Of a stretch of 32,140 nt of DNA, positions 15,864 to 24,425 are shown piece after piece. A model generated the notes under the pieces. It saw only the letters and a list, made by a program, of their open reading frames with translations. It made no database searches and was not told the DNA's origin. How positions within the stretch are numbered: position 1 is the stretch's first letter; each line of letters starts with the position of its first letter. This DNA is from Bacteroidales bacterium (GTDB taxonomy: Bacteria; Bacteroidota; Bacteroidia; Bacteroidales; UBA932), in contig JAFRRF010000026.1 of the NCBI GenBank assembly GCA_017428245.1, forward strand, positions 1 through 32,140. Direction: 5' to 3'. The translations under genes and the position numbers were made by a program.

Positions 15864-18382
15864 AAGTTTTTAGGTTAATGTTGTTTTGGGCCGCCGCCGT
15901 ATTGGCGACGGCGAACTGCGGCTCCCCCAGTGTCCAGCCGGGCGACAAGACCGCCTTTGCCGACGGCTGGACACTGCAATGTGCGGAGGGAGGACAAACG
16001 TACAGCGCCACAGTCCCTTCGACCGTGGCCGGCGTCCTTTATGCCAACTGCGTCATCACCGACGAAGACTTCCTGGACGACAATTACCGGAAGATCGACA
16101 AAACCCCGTTCGACAAGCCCTGGACCTACACGAAACAGTTCTCCGGGAAGGGAATGGCCGGGAAGCACGTCTTCCTCCAGTTCGACGGCATCGGTTATTC
16201 CGCCGACATCTGCCTGAACGGCACGAAACTCCGGGCGAAAGACACCACCTTCGGCGTCTTCAACCGCTACACACTCGATGTGACCGACTGCATCAAGCGG
16301 TCCAACAAACTCGAAGTCACGCTGGAACGGGCCCGGAAGGGCGATCTCAACGTGGGCTACGTAGACTGGAATCCCCGTCCGGTCGACGAAAGCATGGGCC
16401 TCTGGCGCGACGTGACCCTTTCTGTCACCGGCGACGTCCGGATGAGCGACGGCTTCGTCCGCCCGCAGGTGCGGGAGGATCTCTCCGCCGCCGACCTGAC
16501 CGTCAGCGCCGTGCTCACCAACCTGACGGACAAGGAGACCGAAGCTCTGTTTAAAGGCAGCTTTGAAAACGGAACCTTCGAAGTTCCCGTCCGGCTCGCA
16601 CCGAAGGAAAGCCGGGAAATCGTCGTGACCCCCGCCGAAGCGCCGGTGCTACACGTCGACAAACCGCGCCTCTGGTGGTGCTCCGGGCTTGGCTCCCCTG
16701 AACTGTACCATATGGATCTCCAGGTCGATTGCAGCGGCCTTTCCGATAAGGATGCCATCACCTTCGGCATCCGGAGCATCGACGCCTACCTCGACGAATA
16801 CGGTCACCGTCAGTTCGTCCTCAACGGCCACAAGGTCCTGATCAAGGGTGCCGGCTGGACCGACGACATCTTCATGCGCGACACCCACGAAAACATCGAG
16901 CGGCAGGTCTGCCTGGTGAAGGACATGAACCTCAATACCATCCGCTTCGAGAACATCTGGGGCAAAGACCGTTACGTGTACGATATGTGCGACAAATACG
17001 GCATCCTGGCCCTGGTGGGCTGGAGCTGCCAGTGGGAATGGGAAGACTATTGCGGTCTCCCCGAAACCGACGGCTTCGGCTGCATCGCCACGCCGGAAAC
17101 CATGGACCTGGCCTATTCGTATTTCGTCAACCAGGTCAAATGGCTGCGCAACAACGTGTCGGTCATCGGCTGGATGACCGGCAGCGACCGGCTCCCCCAT
17201 CCGGACCTGGAACCGCGTTATCTGGAAGCTTACGCCCGGCTCGACTACCGGCCGTACATCGGCTCGGCCAAGAGCCTGGTGAGTGAACTGTCAGGCCCGT
17301 CGGGCACGAAGATGGAAGGCCCGTACGAGTATATCGGACCCGACTACTGGTATCTCGACACCCGCTGCGGAGGCGCCTTCGGCTTCAACACCGAAACGGG
17401 CATCGGCGCCAATCTTCCCCAGATCGAGTCGCTCCGCAAGATGGTCTCCGAAGACAAGCTCTGGCCGCCGGAGGCTGCCATCGGCCGCCACGCCACCGCG
17501 TCCGGCTCGGCGATGAACAACACGAAGTATCTCGAGGCGACCATCGCGGGCCTCTACGGCGAAGCCGGCGACCTGGAAGACTTTGTCCGGAAAGGACACG
17601 CCGTGGATTATGACGGAACCCGGGCCATGTTCGAAGCTTTCCGCGCCAATCTTCCCCGGACCACCGGCATCGTCCAGTGGATGCTCAACTCCGCCTGGCC
17701 GTCGATCTATTGGCAGCTCTACGGCCACGACCTGGTGCCGACGGCCGGCTACTACGGCACGAAGAAAGCCTGCGAACCCGTGCAGCTCATCTATAATATA
17801 AAGGATGCCTGCGTCTATGCCGTCAACGAAACGGGCAAGCCCGTGGCCGTCAAGGCTTCTTTCCAGCTGCTCGATGCGAACTCCAAACCCGTGGCCGCCG
17901 ACAGCAGGACGGTCACCGTCTTCGACCGGGAACCGCTGAAGGTCTTCGATCTGACCAGATTCAAAAACAGGGAGACATTCCTCGCCCTCAAACTCGACGA
18001 TGCGGACGGTAATCCGGTGACCGACAATTTCTATTGCCTGCCGGCCCGATGGAATAACTACGACTGGGCGAAAGCCAACTGGTACCTGACACCTATCGTG
18101 AAATATGCAGATATGCGTTTCGTCTCGCAACTGCCCGCCGCCAGCGTCCGCTTCGATGCCGTTGCCGACAAGGACGGCTACCGGGTGACCGTCACCAACG
18201 ACAGCGACGTGGTCGCTTACCAGAACATCCTCACGCTCAAGGACGCCGCGGGCAACCTGGTTGTCCCGGCCTTCTGGAGCGACAACTTCTTCTCCCTGCT
18301 GCCCCACGAGACCAAAGAAGTGACCTGCCGGACCGAAGGCGGTGCGACGGGAACCGTCGGACTCACCCACTGGAATCAATGA
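15860..18382 (+). CDS. GH2 glycosidase, exo-beta-D-glucosaminidase-like (CsxA type)
   Basis: This 840-residue exported glycosidase uses the ATG at 15860, overlapping the ROK stop as ATGA. MKVFRLMLFWAAAVLATANC is a signal peptide and possibly a lipoprotein one (Cys20, with an unusual Asn before it). It has the GH2 layout: sugar-binding domain (about 30-200), Ig-like domain (200-310), TIM barrel (310-640) and C-terminal beta domains. The exo-beta-glucosaminidase branch is marked by WMTGSDRLPHPD, with Asp443 where most GH2 enzymes have Asn-Glu, and by FNTETGIGANLPQIE with nucleophile Glu512. CsxA of Amycolatopsis uses Asp469 and Glu541 in the same way. It would release non-reducing-end glucosamine from beta-linked chains. 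The related endo-beta-mannosidase branch is the main alternative. Confidence 0.82.
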   Translation: MKVFRLMLFWAAAVLATANCGSPSVQPGDKTAFADGWTLQCAEGGQTYSATVPSTVAGVLYANCVITDEDFLDDNYRKIDKTPFDKPWTYTKQFSGKGMAGKHVFLQFDGIGYSADICLNGTKLRAKDTTFGVFNRYTLDVTDCIKRSNKLEVTLERARKGDLNVGYVDWNPRPVDESMGLWRDVTLSVTGDVRMSDGFVRPQVREDLSAADLTVSAVLTNLTDKETEALFKGSFENGTFEVPVRLAPKESREIVVTPAEAPVLHVDKPRLWWCSGLGSPELYHMDLQVDCSGLSDKDAITFGIRSIDAYLDEYGHRQFVLNGHKVLIKGAGWTDDIFMRDTHENIERQVCLVKDMNLNTIRFENIWGKDRYVYDMCDKYGILALVGWSCQWEWEDYCGLPETDGFGCIATPETMDLAYSYFVNQVKWLRNNVSVIGWMTGSDRLPHPDLEPRYLEAYARLDYRPYIGSAKSLVSELSGPSGTKMEGPYEYIGPDYWYLDTRCGGAFGFNTETGIGANLPQIESLRKMVSEDKLWPPEAAIGRHATASGSAMNNTKYLEATIAGLYGEAGDLEDFVRKGHAVDYDGTRAMFEAFRANLPRTTGIVQWMLNSAWPSIYWQLYGHDLVPTAGYYGTKKACEPVQLIYNIKDACVYAVNETGKPVAVKASFQLLDANSKPVAADSRTVTVFDREPLKVFDLTRFKNRETFLALKLDDADGNPVTDNFYCLPARWNNYDWAKANWYLTPIVKYADMRFVSQLPAASVRFDAVADKDGYRVTVTNDSDVVAYQNILTLKDAAGNLVVPAFWSDNFFSLLPHETKEVTCRTEGGATGTVGLTHWNQ

Positions 18383-19695
18383 CACGCCCGATGAAACGCA
18401 CCCTCTTTCTCCTTGCCTGCCTGCTGACCGTCGTCCCGAGTTTTGCCCAGGACGACGCCCGTGCGTTACTGCGGGAGAATCCGGAGCGGCTGGCCAACAT
18501 CCATCACAGCTACGAACCGCCCCAGACGATCGTCGACACGCCGGCGCCCGAAGGCTACGCGCCTTTCTATCTGAGCCATTACGGCCGGCACGGCAGCCGC
18601 TATCATACTTCGATGCGGTCTGTCACCCGGGTTTCCAGCATCCTCGACACACTCGGCCTGCTGGGATGCCTGACCGACGAAGGGAAGGCGCTCCGCGACG
18701 AACTCGATGACCTCGCCCGTTTCCACGAAGGGCAGGACGGCTGCCTGACAACGCGGGGCGGGCTGGAACACCAGGGCATCGCCGACCGCCTGTACCAACG
18801 GGTTCCCACCCTGTTCGGGCAGAAGGAGCGGCACCGCGTGATCGCCGTATCCAGCCCGAGCCAACGCTGCATCCAGAGCCTGGCCAATTTCACGCTGATC
18901 CTGTCCGGCCATGCGCCGGAACTCGACTATACGGTGTATGCCGGCGCCCGGTTCCTGCCCTTCCTGGCGCCCGGCTCCTCCATTCCGCTCAACCCGTCGC
19001 ATTTCACGATCATGGACTCGGTCCTCGTGGCGCGGCTCAATCCGGAGCGGATCATGAATGCCTGGTTCACCGATCCCTGGTTCGCGGCGCAGCATCTGGG
19101 CCGCTACAAGGTGCGTCAGTTCATCTATGACATCTTCTATGCGGGCCAGATCTGCCAGTGCCTGAAGCTGGACTATGACGTGCCGGACATCTACCGGCAC
19201 TTCAACGAAGAAGAACTTTTCACCCTGTGGTATGTCGACGACATCGCCAACTACAACTACTTTGCAAATACGATTGAAAACCTGAACCGCTACGACGAGA
19301 CCGGACAGGCCGTCCTGGTCGACATCGTGGAAAAGGCCGACGCGGCAATGGCGGGCAACGACGTGGCCGCCGACCTGCGTTTCGGCCACGACTCCGGGCT
19401 GATGTCCCTGTGGGCCTTCCTGCGTGTGGCCGGCAACGAAACGTCCGGCCATATGGCGGAAGGGCCCGCCCTGGGCTGGTACTGCTTCCGGGAGATGACC
19501 ATGGGCTCCAACCTGCAGCTGCTTTTCTACAAGAACGCCGCGGACGACGTGATCGTCAAGATCCTCCGGGACGAGAAAGAAATCGTCCTGCCGTCGCTGA
19601 AACCCTGGAAGGGCCCTTATTATAAATGGAAAGACCTGCGCGCCCATTTCGGGAAGCTGCTGGCCATCGACTATACCCACAAACCGAATTCATAA
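18379..19695 (+). CDS. Exported histidine acid phosphatase (branch 2, phytase/MINPP-like)
   Basis: This 438-residue exported phosphomonoesterase starts with ATG overlapping the GH2 stop (ATGA). A start at the next Met, 18391, gives a neater signal peptide MKRTLFLLACLLTVVPSFAQ. The catalytic RHGxR motif is present as SHYGRHGSRYH, with nucleophile His71. The proton-donor motif is FGHDSGL, with His337 and Asp338 (HD type, as in AppA, whereas MINPP enzymes often have HAE). A cysteine-containing SSPSQRCIQSLANF segment near residue 155 supplies the second conserved arginine. It lies between a glucosaminidase and SusC, so it may remove phosphate from a glycan or sugar phosphate before uptake. Phytate (inositol phosphate) is the usual substrate of the family, and an independent phosphate-scavenging role is possible. 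Confidence 0.85.
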   Translation: MTRPMKRTLFLLACLLTVVPSFAQDDARALLRENPERLANIHHSYEPPQTIVDTPAPEGYAPFYLSHYGRHGSRYHTSMRSVTRVSSILDTLGLLGCLTDEGKALRDELDDLARFHEGQDGCLTTRGGLEHQGIADRLYQRVPTLFGQKERHRVIAVSSPSQRCIQSLANFTLILSGHAPELDYTVYAGARFLPFLAPGSSIPLNPSHFTIMDSVLVARLNPERIMNAWFTDPWFAAQHLGRYKVRQFIYDIFYAGQICQCLKLDYDVPDIYRHFNEEELFTLWYVDDIANYNYFANTIENLNRYDETGQAVLVDIVEKADAAMAGNDVAADLRFGHDSGLMSLWAFLRVAGNETSGHMAEGPALGWYCFREMTMGSNLQLLFYKNAADDVIVKILRDEKEIVLPSLKPWKGPYYKWKDLRAHFGKLLAIDYTHKPNS

Positions 19696-19728
19696 CCAAC
19701 ATCAATACAACCTACAAACAAACCTGTT

Positions 19729-22700
19729 ATGAACTTTAAAAAATTCATTCTCATCCTGACCTGCCTGATCACGGCGTCTGCCGCCTTTGCGCAGAACATC
19801 CGTGTGACCGGACAGGTGAAAGATGCGCAGTCGGGTGAACCCGTCCCCTTTGTGACGGTCATCCAGCAAGGGACCGGCAATGCGGTGTCCGCCGACGCCG
19901 AAGGCCGGTACGCCATCAACGTCCCTGCCAACGCGTCCCTCCGCTTCTCTTCGGTCGGCTATGACGAAGTCATTGTCGAAGTCGCCGGAAGAAACGTCGT
20001 GGACGTCGTCATGAACAGCGACAACGTCCTGGAAGAGGCCGTGGTTTCCGCCCTCGGCATCACCCGTGCGGCGAAGTCCCTGACGTATGCCGAACAGGTG
20101 GTTTCCTCCGACGAAATCGCCGGCAACCGCGCAGCCAACATGATCACCTCCCTGGCCGGTAAGGCCTCCGGTGTTACGGTCACCCAGTCGGCGGCCGGTA
20201 TGGGCGGTTCGGCGAAGATCTCCATCCGTGGTTTCCGCTCGGTCAACAGCGGCAACGAACCGCTCTACATCATCAACGGTGTGCCGATGAGCAGCTCCGC
20301 CGACGTCAGCGGTGACACCTACGGCTCGAGCGGTATGGCTTCCTTCGACAACGGTGACGGCATCGGCAACCTCAACCCCGACGATATCGAGAGCATCACC
20401 ATCCTGAAGGGTGCTTCCGCTTCCGCCCTGTACGGTACCCAGGCCGCCAACGGCGTCATCCTGATCACCACCAAGAAGGGCGTCGCCGGCCAGACCCGCG
20501 TGACCTTCAACAGCACGACCAATTTCGAGAACGCCGCCTATCGGCACGAACTCCAGAACGCCTATGGACACGATGCTTCCTGGAAGAGCTGGGGCTCGAA
20601 GGTCTCCAACGGCGTGCTTGCGGCCGACAATTTCTTCGAGACGGCACACACGCTCACCAACAGCCTCTCCGTCCAGAGCGGCAACGAGCGGAACCAGACG
20701 TACCTCTCCTACGGTAACACTACGGCCAACAGTATCCTGGGCAAAAACAGCAAACTGAGCCGCCACAACGTCACGTTCCGCAACACCACCAAGTTCGCCG
20801 AGAATCTGACGCTCGACGCTTCGGTCCAGTTCATCCGCCAGTACACCAAGAACCGTCCGACCACCGGCGGTCTGTATCACAACCCGGTGATGAGTGTGTA
20901 CCACTTCCCGGTCGACCTCAACTTCAACGAGTACAAAGAGAAGTTCGAGATCTACGACATGGACCGCAACCTGATGGTGCAGAACTGGTACAAACCGATC
21001 ACCGCCAACGACGACGAGAACCCGTACTGGATCACCAACCGCATCATCAGCGAGCAGTGGCGCGACCGCGCGATGGGTTCGCTCTCCCTCCGCTGGGACA
21101 TCAGCCCGAAGGTCTACCTCCAGGCCCGCGCCAGTGCGGACTACTCGGCAAGACGCGAGTCCTACAAGGCCTATGCGACCACGACGCCCAGTGTCGTCCT
21201 CTCTGAGAACGGCCAGTACATCACGGGCAAACGCACCAGTTTGACTGCCTACGCCGACTTCCTGGCCGGCTATAAGGACAACTGGGGCGACTTCGGCTTC
21301 AACGCCACGATCGGTACGAGCATCAGCTACGACGAAAGCACCAATACCACCATCAACTCGCGTTATGGCGGCGGCGAGCTCAAGCTTGCCAACATCTTTA
21401 CCGTCAACAATATGACGGTTCGCGGTACCGATGAAAGCTGGTATCGGGGCGAGCTGATCGGCGTCTTCGCCACGGCGACCCTCTCCTTCCGCGACTGGAT
21501 CTTCCTCGATGTGACCGGCCGTAACGACTGGTCTTCGACGCTCGCTTTCTCCGAGAGCTTCAAGACCGGTTTCTTCTATCCTTCCGCCGGTCTGTCCATC
21601 CTCCTGAACGAGGCCCTCAACATGCCTTCCTGGGTGGATCTGTTCAAGGTTCGCGCTTCCTACGCCGTCGTGGGTAACGACCTGCCCAGCCGCGTCACCA
21701 ACCCGCTCGGCTCCGTCGCCTACTCCGGCTCCGTCTCCTCCAACACCACGGCGCCGTTCGGCACGTTGAAACCCGAGTTGTCGGCTTCCTTTGAAACCGG
21801 CTTCGACCTCCGCCTGTTCAACAACCGCCTGTCGTTCGATGTCGAGTACTACAAGACCAACACGCGCAACCAGCTCTTCTCGCTGAACGCTCCTGCCGGA
21901 TCCGGTTATTCCACCTACTATGTGAACTCCGGTAACATCCAGAACCAGGGTATCGAGGCTACGATCGGCTTCGTCCCGGTGGAGACCCGCAACTTCGTCT
22001 GGAAAAGCAACATCAACATCGGCATGAACCGCAACAAGGTCATCGCGCTGAACGATGAAATCCAGACCTTCGTGATCTGCGACGCCACCAACCACGGCTA
22101 CGCCCTCAAGCTGACCGAAGGCGGTTCTTACGGCGATCTCTTCGTCCGTCGTTTCGCCCGTGACGACAGCGGCAACCTGCTGCTCGACGAGAGCGGCCTG
22201 CCTTACAAGGAAAGCGGTGAATTCACCTATATCGGCAACACGGAACCCCGGTTGACCGCCGGCTGGAACAACAACTTCCAGATCGGTGGCTTCAATGTCA
22301 ACTTCCTGATCGACGGCCGCTTCGGCGGTGTCGCCCTCGACGCCACCCAGGCCGACATCGATGGTTGGGGCACTTCCGCCTACACCGCGAAATGCCGCGA
22401 ACAGGGCTATGTGGAGTATGAAGGACACAAGTTCAACGACGTAGAAGCCTTCTTCGCCCGTGTCGGCGGATTCGAAGGTATCAACGAATTCTATGTGTAC
22501 GACGCCACGAACATCCGTCTCCGCGAAGCTTCCATCGGCTACTCGCTGCCGAAGAGAATCCTCGGCAAATTCTGCCAGGATCTGAGCATCTCCCTCGTCG
22601 GCAGGAACCTCGCGTTCTTCTACAAGAAGATTCCGTATGACCCCGATTCCCTCCTCGATACGGACGGCCACTTCGAAGGCTTCAGCTTCTACGGCATGCC

Positions 22701-22743
22701 GACCACCCGGTCGCTCGGTTTCAATATCAAGGTTACATTTTAA
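19729..22743 (+). CDS. SusC/RagA-family TonB-dependent outer-membrane transporter
   Basis: This 1,004-residue outer-membrane importer forms a lidded pore with its SusD partner and takes up oligosaccharides using TonB energy. MNFKKFILILTCLITASAAFAQ is the signal peptide. Residues about 25-95 form the carboxypeptidase-regulatory-like domain (VTGQVKDAQSGEPVPFVTV). The TonB-box region is around EEAVVSALGITRAAKSL, the ALGI-type variant. The plug spans about 115-235 (SIRGFRSVNSGNEPLYIING; SITILKGASASALYGTQAAN). The 22-strand barrel ends with SLGFNIKVTF. It follows the phosphatase by 33 bp and precedes SusD by 16 bp. Its codon use and GC match its neighbours. The transported substrate is inferred from the PUL. 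Confidence 0.97.
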   Translation: MNFKKFILILTCLITASAAFAQNIRVTGQVKDAQSGEPVPFVTVIQQGTGNAVSADAEGRYAINVPANASLRFSSVGYDEVIVEVAGRNVVDVVMNSDNVLEEAVVSALGITRAAKSLTYAEQVVSSDEIAGNRAANMITSLAGKASGVTVTQSAAGMGGSAKISIRGFRSVNSGNEPLYIINGVPMSSSADVSGDTYGSSGMASFDNGDGIGNLNPDDIESITILKGASASALYGTQAANGVILITTKKGVAGQTRVTFNSTTNFENAAYRHELQNAYGHDASWKSWGSKVSNGVLAADNFFETAHTLTNSLSVQSGNERNQTYLSYGNTTANSILGKNSKLSRHNVTFRNTTKFAENLTLDASVQFIRQYTKNRPTTGGLYHNPVMSVYHFPVDLNFNEYKEKFEIYDMDRNLMVQNWYKPITANDDENPYWITNRIISEQWRDRAMGSLSLRWDISPKVYLQARASADYSARRESYKAYATTTPSVVLSENGQYITGKRTSLTAYADFLAGYKDNWGDFGFNATIGTSISYDESTNTTINSRYGGGELKLANIFTVNNMTVRGTDESWYRGELIGVFATATLSFRDWIFLDVTGRNDWSSTLAFSESFKTGFFYPSAGLSILLNEALNMPSWVDLFKVRASYAVVGNDLPSRVTNPLGSVAYSGSVSSNTTAPFGTLKPELSASFETGFDLRLFNNRLSFDVEYYKTNTRNQLFSLNAPAGSGYSTYYVNSGNIQNQGIEATIGFVPVETRNFVWKSNINIGMNRNKVIALNDEIQTFVICDATNHGYALKLTEGGSYGDLFVRRFARDDSGNLLLDESGLPYKESGEFTYIGNTEPRLTAGWNNNFQIGGFNVNFLIDGRFGGVALDATQADIDGWGTSAYTAKCREQGYVEYEGHKFNDVEAFFARVGGFEGINEFYVYDATNIRLREASIGYSLPKRILGKFCQDLSISLVGRNLAFFYKKIPYDPDSLLDTDGHFEGFSFYGMPTTRSLGFNIKVTF

Positions 22744-22759
22744 TTAGAGGGCTACTACT

Positions 22760-24358
22760 ATGAAATCGATATTCAAAACTTTCTTCGTAGCACTGGCTAT
22801 CACCGTCGTGTTCGCTTCCTGTGAGAAATGGGAAGACTACAATACGAACCCCTTCGGCGTGACCGACGAGATGCTGGCGGCCGACTACAACAACATCGGC
22901 GCCTATTATCCGCAGATCATGCAGTCCGTGTACTACAACTACAACAACAGCAACTGGGAATTCCAGCTGGTGCAGAACCTGACTGCAGACCTGTGGGCCG
23001 GATACTTCTCCAACGTATCCGCCTTCCTGTCCAACGCCAATACGGGCAACCTGTTCATGGTTGACGGCTGGGTCGGCTTCGAGTGGGATGTCACCTACAA
23101 ACGGGTGATGTCTCCGATCTTCAACTCCATCAAGCCGCTGGCCGACAACGACCAGTACCGCCACTTCTATGCGCCCGCCCTCATCATGCAGGTCATGGCC
23201 ATGAGCCGTCTGACGGACTGCTACGGACCGTGCATCTACAGCAAGTACGGACAGAGCGCCACCGGCGGCAACTTCGAGAGCATGCAGGATTCCTACAACG
23301 CCTTCTTTGCCGACCTCGACATCGCCGTGGGCGCCTTGGAAAACTTCATCAACACCACCGGCTCGACGACGTCCAACAACTTCAAGCGTTTCGACGACTG
23401 GTGCAACGGTGACTTCTCGAAGTGGATCCGTTTCGCCAACACGCTCCGTCTGCGTCTGGCCATGCACATCGTGAAAGTCGATCCCGCCAAGGCCAAGAGC
23501 GAAGCCCAGAAAGCCATCGGCAATTCCTATGGCTTCCTGAGCGGCAAGAACGATGTGGTGACGATGCACGCCGCCAGCTGGCAGCACCCGCTCTACACCC
23601 TGTCGACCGCCTGGAACGACTGCTATATGGGTGCCGTCATCGAATCGTTCCTGACCGGCTATTCCGATCCTCGTGAAGGCAAGTACTTCATCGAGACGTC
23701 CAACGCCGCCTTCAAGGCCGCCGGCCGTAACTTCGCCAGTATCCGTATGGGTAACGACGCTCCCGGCAAGGGAGCCGAGATTCCGTACTCCCTCCTGTCT
23801 ACCCAGAAGACCGACGCCGCCATCATCATGGTTCCGGCTGAAGCGCAGTTCCTCCTCGCAGAGGCTGCCCTCCGCGGTTGGGTGAGCGGCTCCGCCAAGT
23901 CGTACTATGAAGCCGGCGTGAAAGAGTCGTTCAACCAGTACGGTGTCGGCGGTGTCGACGACTACCTGGCCAGCAATGCCATGCCGGCCGACTATGTCAA
24001 CCCGCTCGAACCGAGCTGGAACATCTCGGCAGCCAACTTCCTGTCGCCGAAGTGGGACGAAGGCGCTTCCAACGAAGTCAAGCTCGAGCGCATCATCGAC
24101 CAGAAATACCTCGCCATCTATCCGGACGGTTACGAGGCCTGGACCGATCTTCGCCGCACGGGTTATCCGCGCCAGTATCCTGTCATCGTCAATGCGAGCA
24201 GCGACCTGAAGAACGACGAAATCGTCCGCCGGTGCACCTACCCGCAGAGCGCCATCAGCAGCGACGCGGCCGGTTACCAGCAGGCTCTCGGTTTCCTCGG
24301 TGGTCCTGACAAGGCTTCCACCCGCCTGTGGTGGGATGTGAACAAGGGCAACTTCTGA
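22760..24358 (+). CDS. SusD/RagB-family nutrient-binding outer-membrane lipoprotein
   Basis: This 532-residue surface lipoprotein forms the lid of the SusC pore and binds the glycan. MKSIFKTFFVALAITVVFASC gives a clear lipobox with Cys21, followed by EKWEDYNTNPFG. That acidic stretch suits surface export, and NTNP is the start typical of the SusD-like_2 group. TPR-like helices include DNDQYRHFYAPALIMQVMAM and the segment around AEAQFLLAEAALRGW. The C-terminus has the family's QKYLAIYPDGYEAWTDLRRTGYP motif. It is paired with an ALGI-type SusC, as is usual for this subgroup. A strong terminator follows directly. Confidence 0.96.
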   Translation: MKSIFKTFFVALAITVVFASCEKWEDYNTNPFGVTDEMLAADYNNIGAYYPQIMQSVYYNYNNSNWEFQLVQNLTADLWAGYFSNVSAFLSNANTGNLFMVDGWVGFEWDVTYKRVMSPIFNSIKPLADNDQYRHFYAPALIMQVMAMSRLTDCYGPCIYSKYGQSATGGNFESMQDSYNAFFADLDIAVGALENFINTTGSTTSNNFKRFDDWCNGDFSKWIRFANTLRLRLAMHIVKVDPAKAKSEAQKAIGNSYGFLSGKNDVVTMHAASWQHPLYTLSTAWNDCYMGAVIESFLTGYSDPREGKYFIETSNAAFKAAGRNFASIRMGNDAPGKGAEIPYSLLSTQKTDAAIIMVPAEAQFLLAEAALRGWVSGSAKSYYEAGVKESFNQYGVGGVDDYLASNAMPADYVNPLEPSWNISAANFLSPKWDEGASNEVKLERIIDQKYLAIYPDGYEAWTDLRRTGYPRQYPVIVNASSDLKNDEIVRRCTYPQSAISSDAAGYQQALGFLGGPDKASTRLWWDVNKGNF

Positions 24359-24375
24359 TAGTCCCGGATTTTTAT

Positions 24376-24383
24376 TAACTTTG
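24376..24383 (+). promoter_or_regulatory. -7-like box between SusD and the GH9 gene
   Basis: TAACTTTG fits TAnnTTTG and its last base is the first base of the terminator stem. The predicted start (about 24390) would fall inside the hairpin, so transcripts begun here would lack half the stem and escape termination. No convincing -33 TTTG is present. Confidence 0.3.
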
Positions 24384-24411
24384 GGAGGCTGGCTCGTCCA
24401 GCCTCCCCTTT
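24383..24411 (+). terminator. Intrinsic terminator after SusD
   Basis: A perfect 10-bp stem GGGAGGCTGG / CCAGCCTCCC with a 5-base loop (CTCGT) is followed by CTTTT. It is the strongest terminator in the window and lies in the 67-bp gap between SusD and GH9. It would lower expression of the downstream enzymes relative to SusCD. Confidence 0.85.
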
Positions 24412-24425
24412 TATCCTAAACCGTC

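Noticed and set aside
19702-22671. 989-codon open frame on the minus strand opposite SusC
   Set aside because: The GC-rich codon use of the real gene removes stop codons from the opposite strand. The translation has no recognisable family, no signal or domain order, and SusC on the plus strand is certain.
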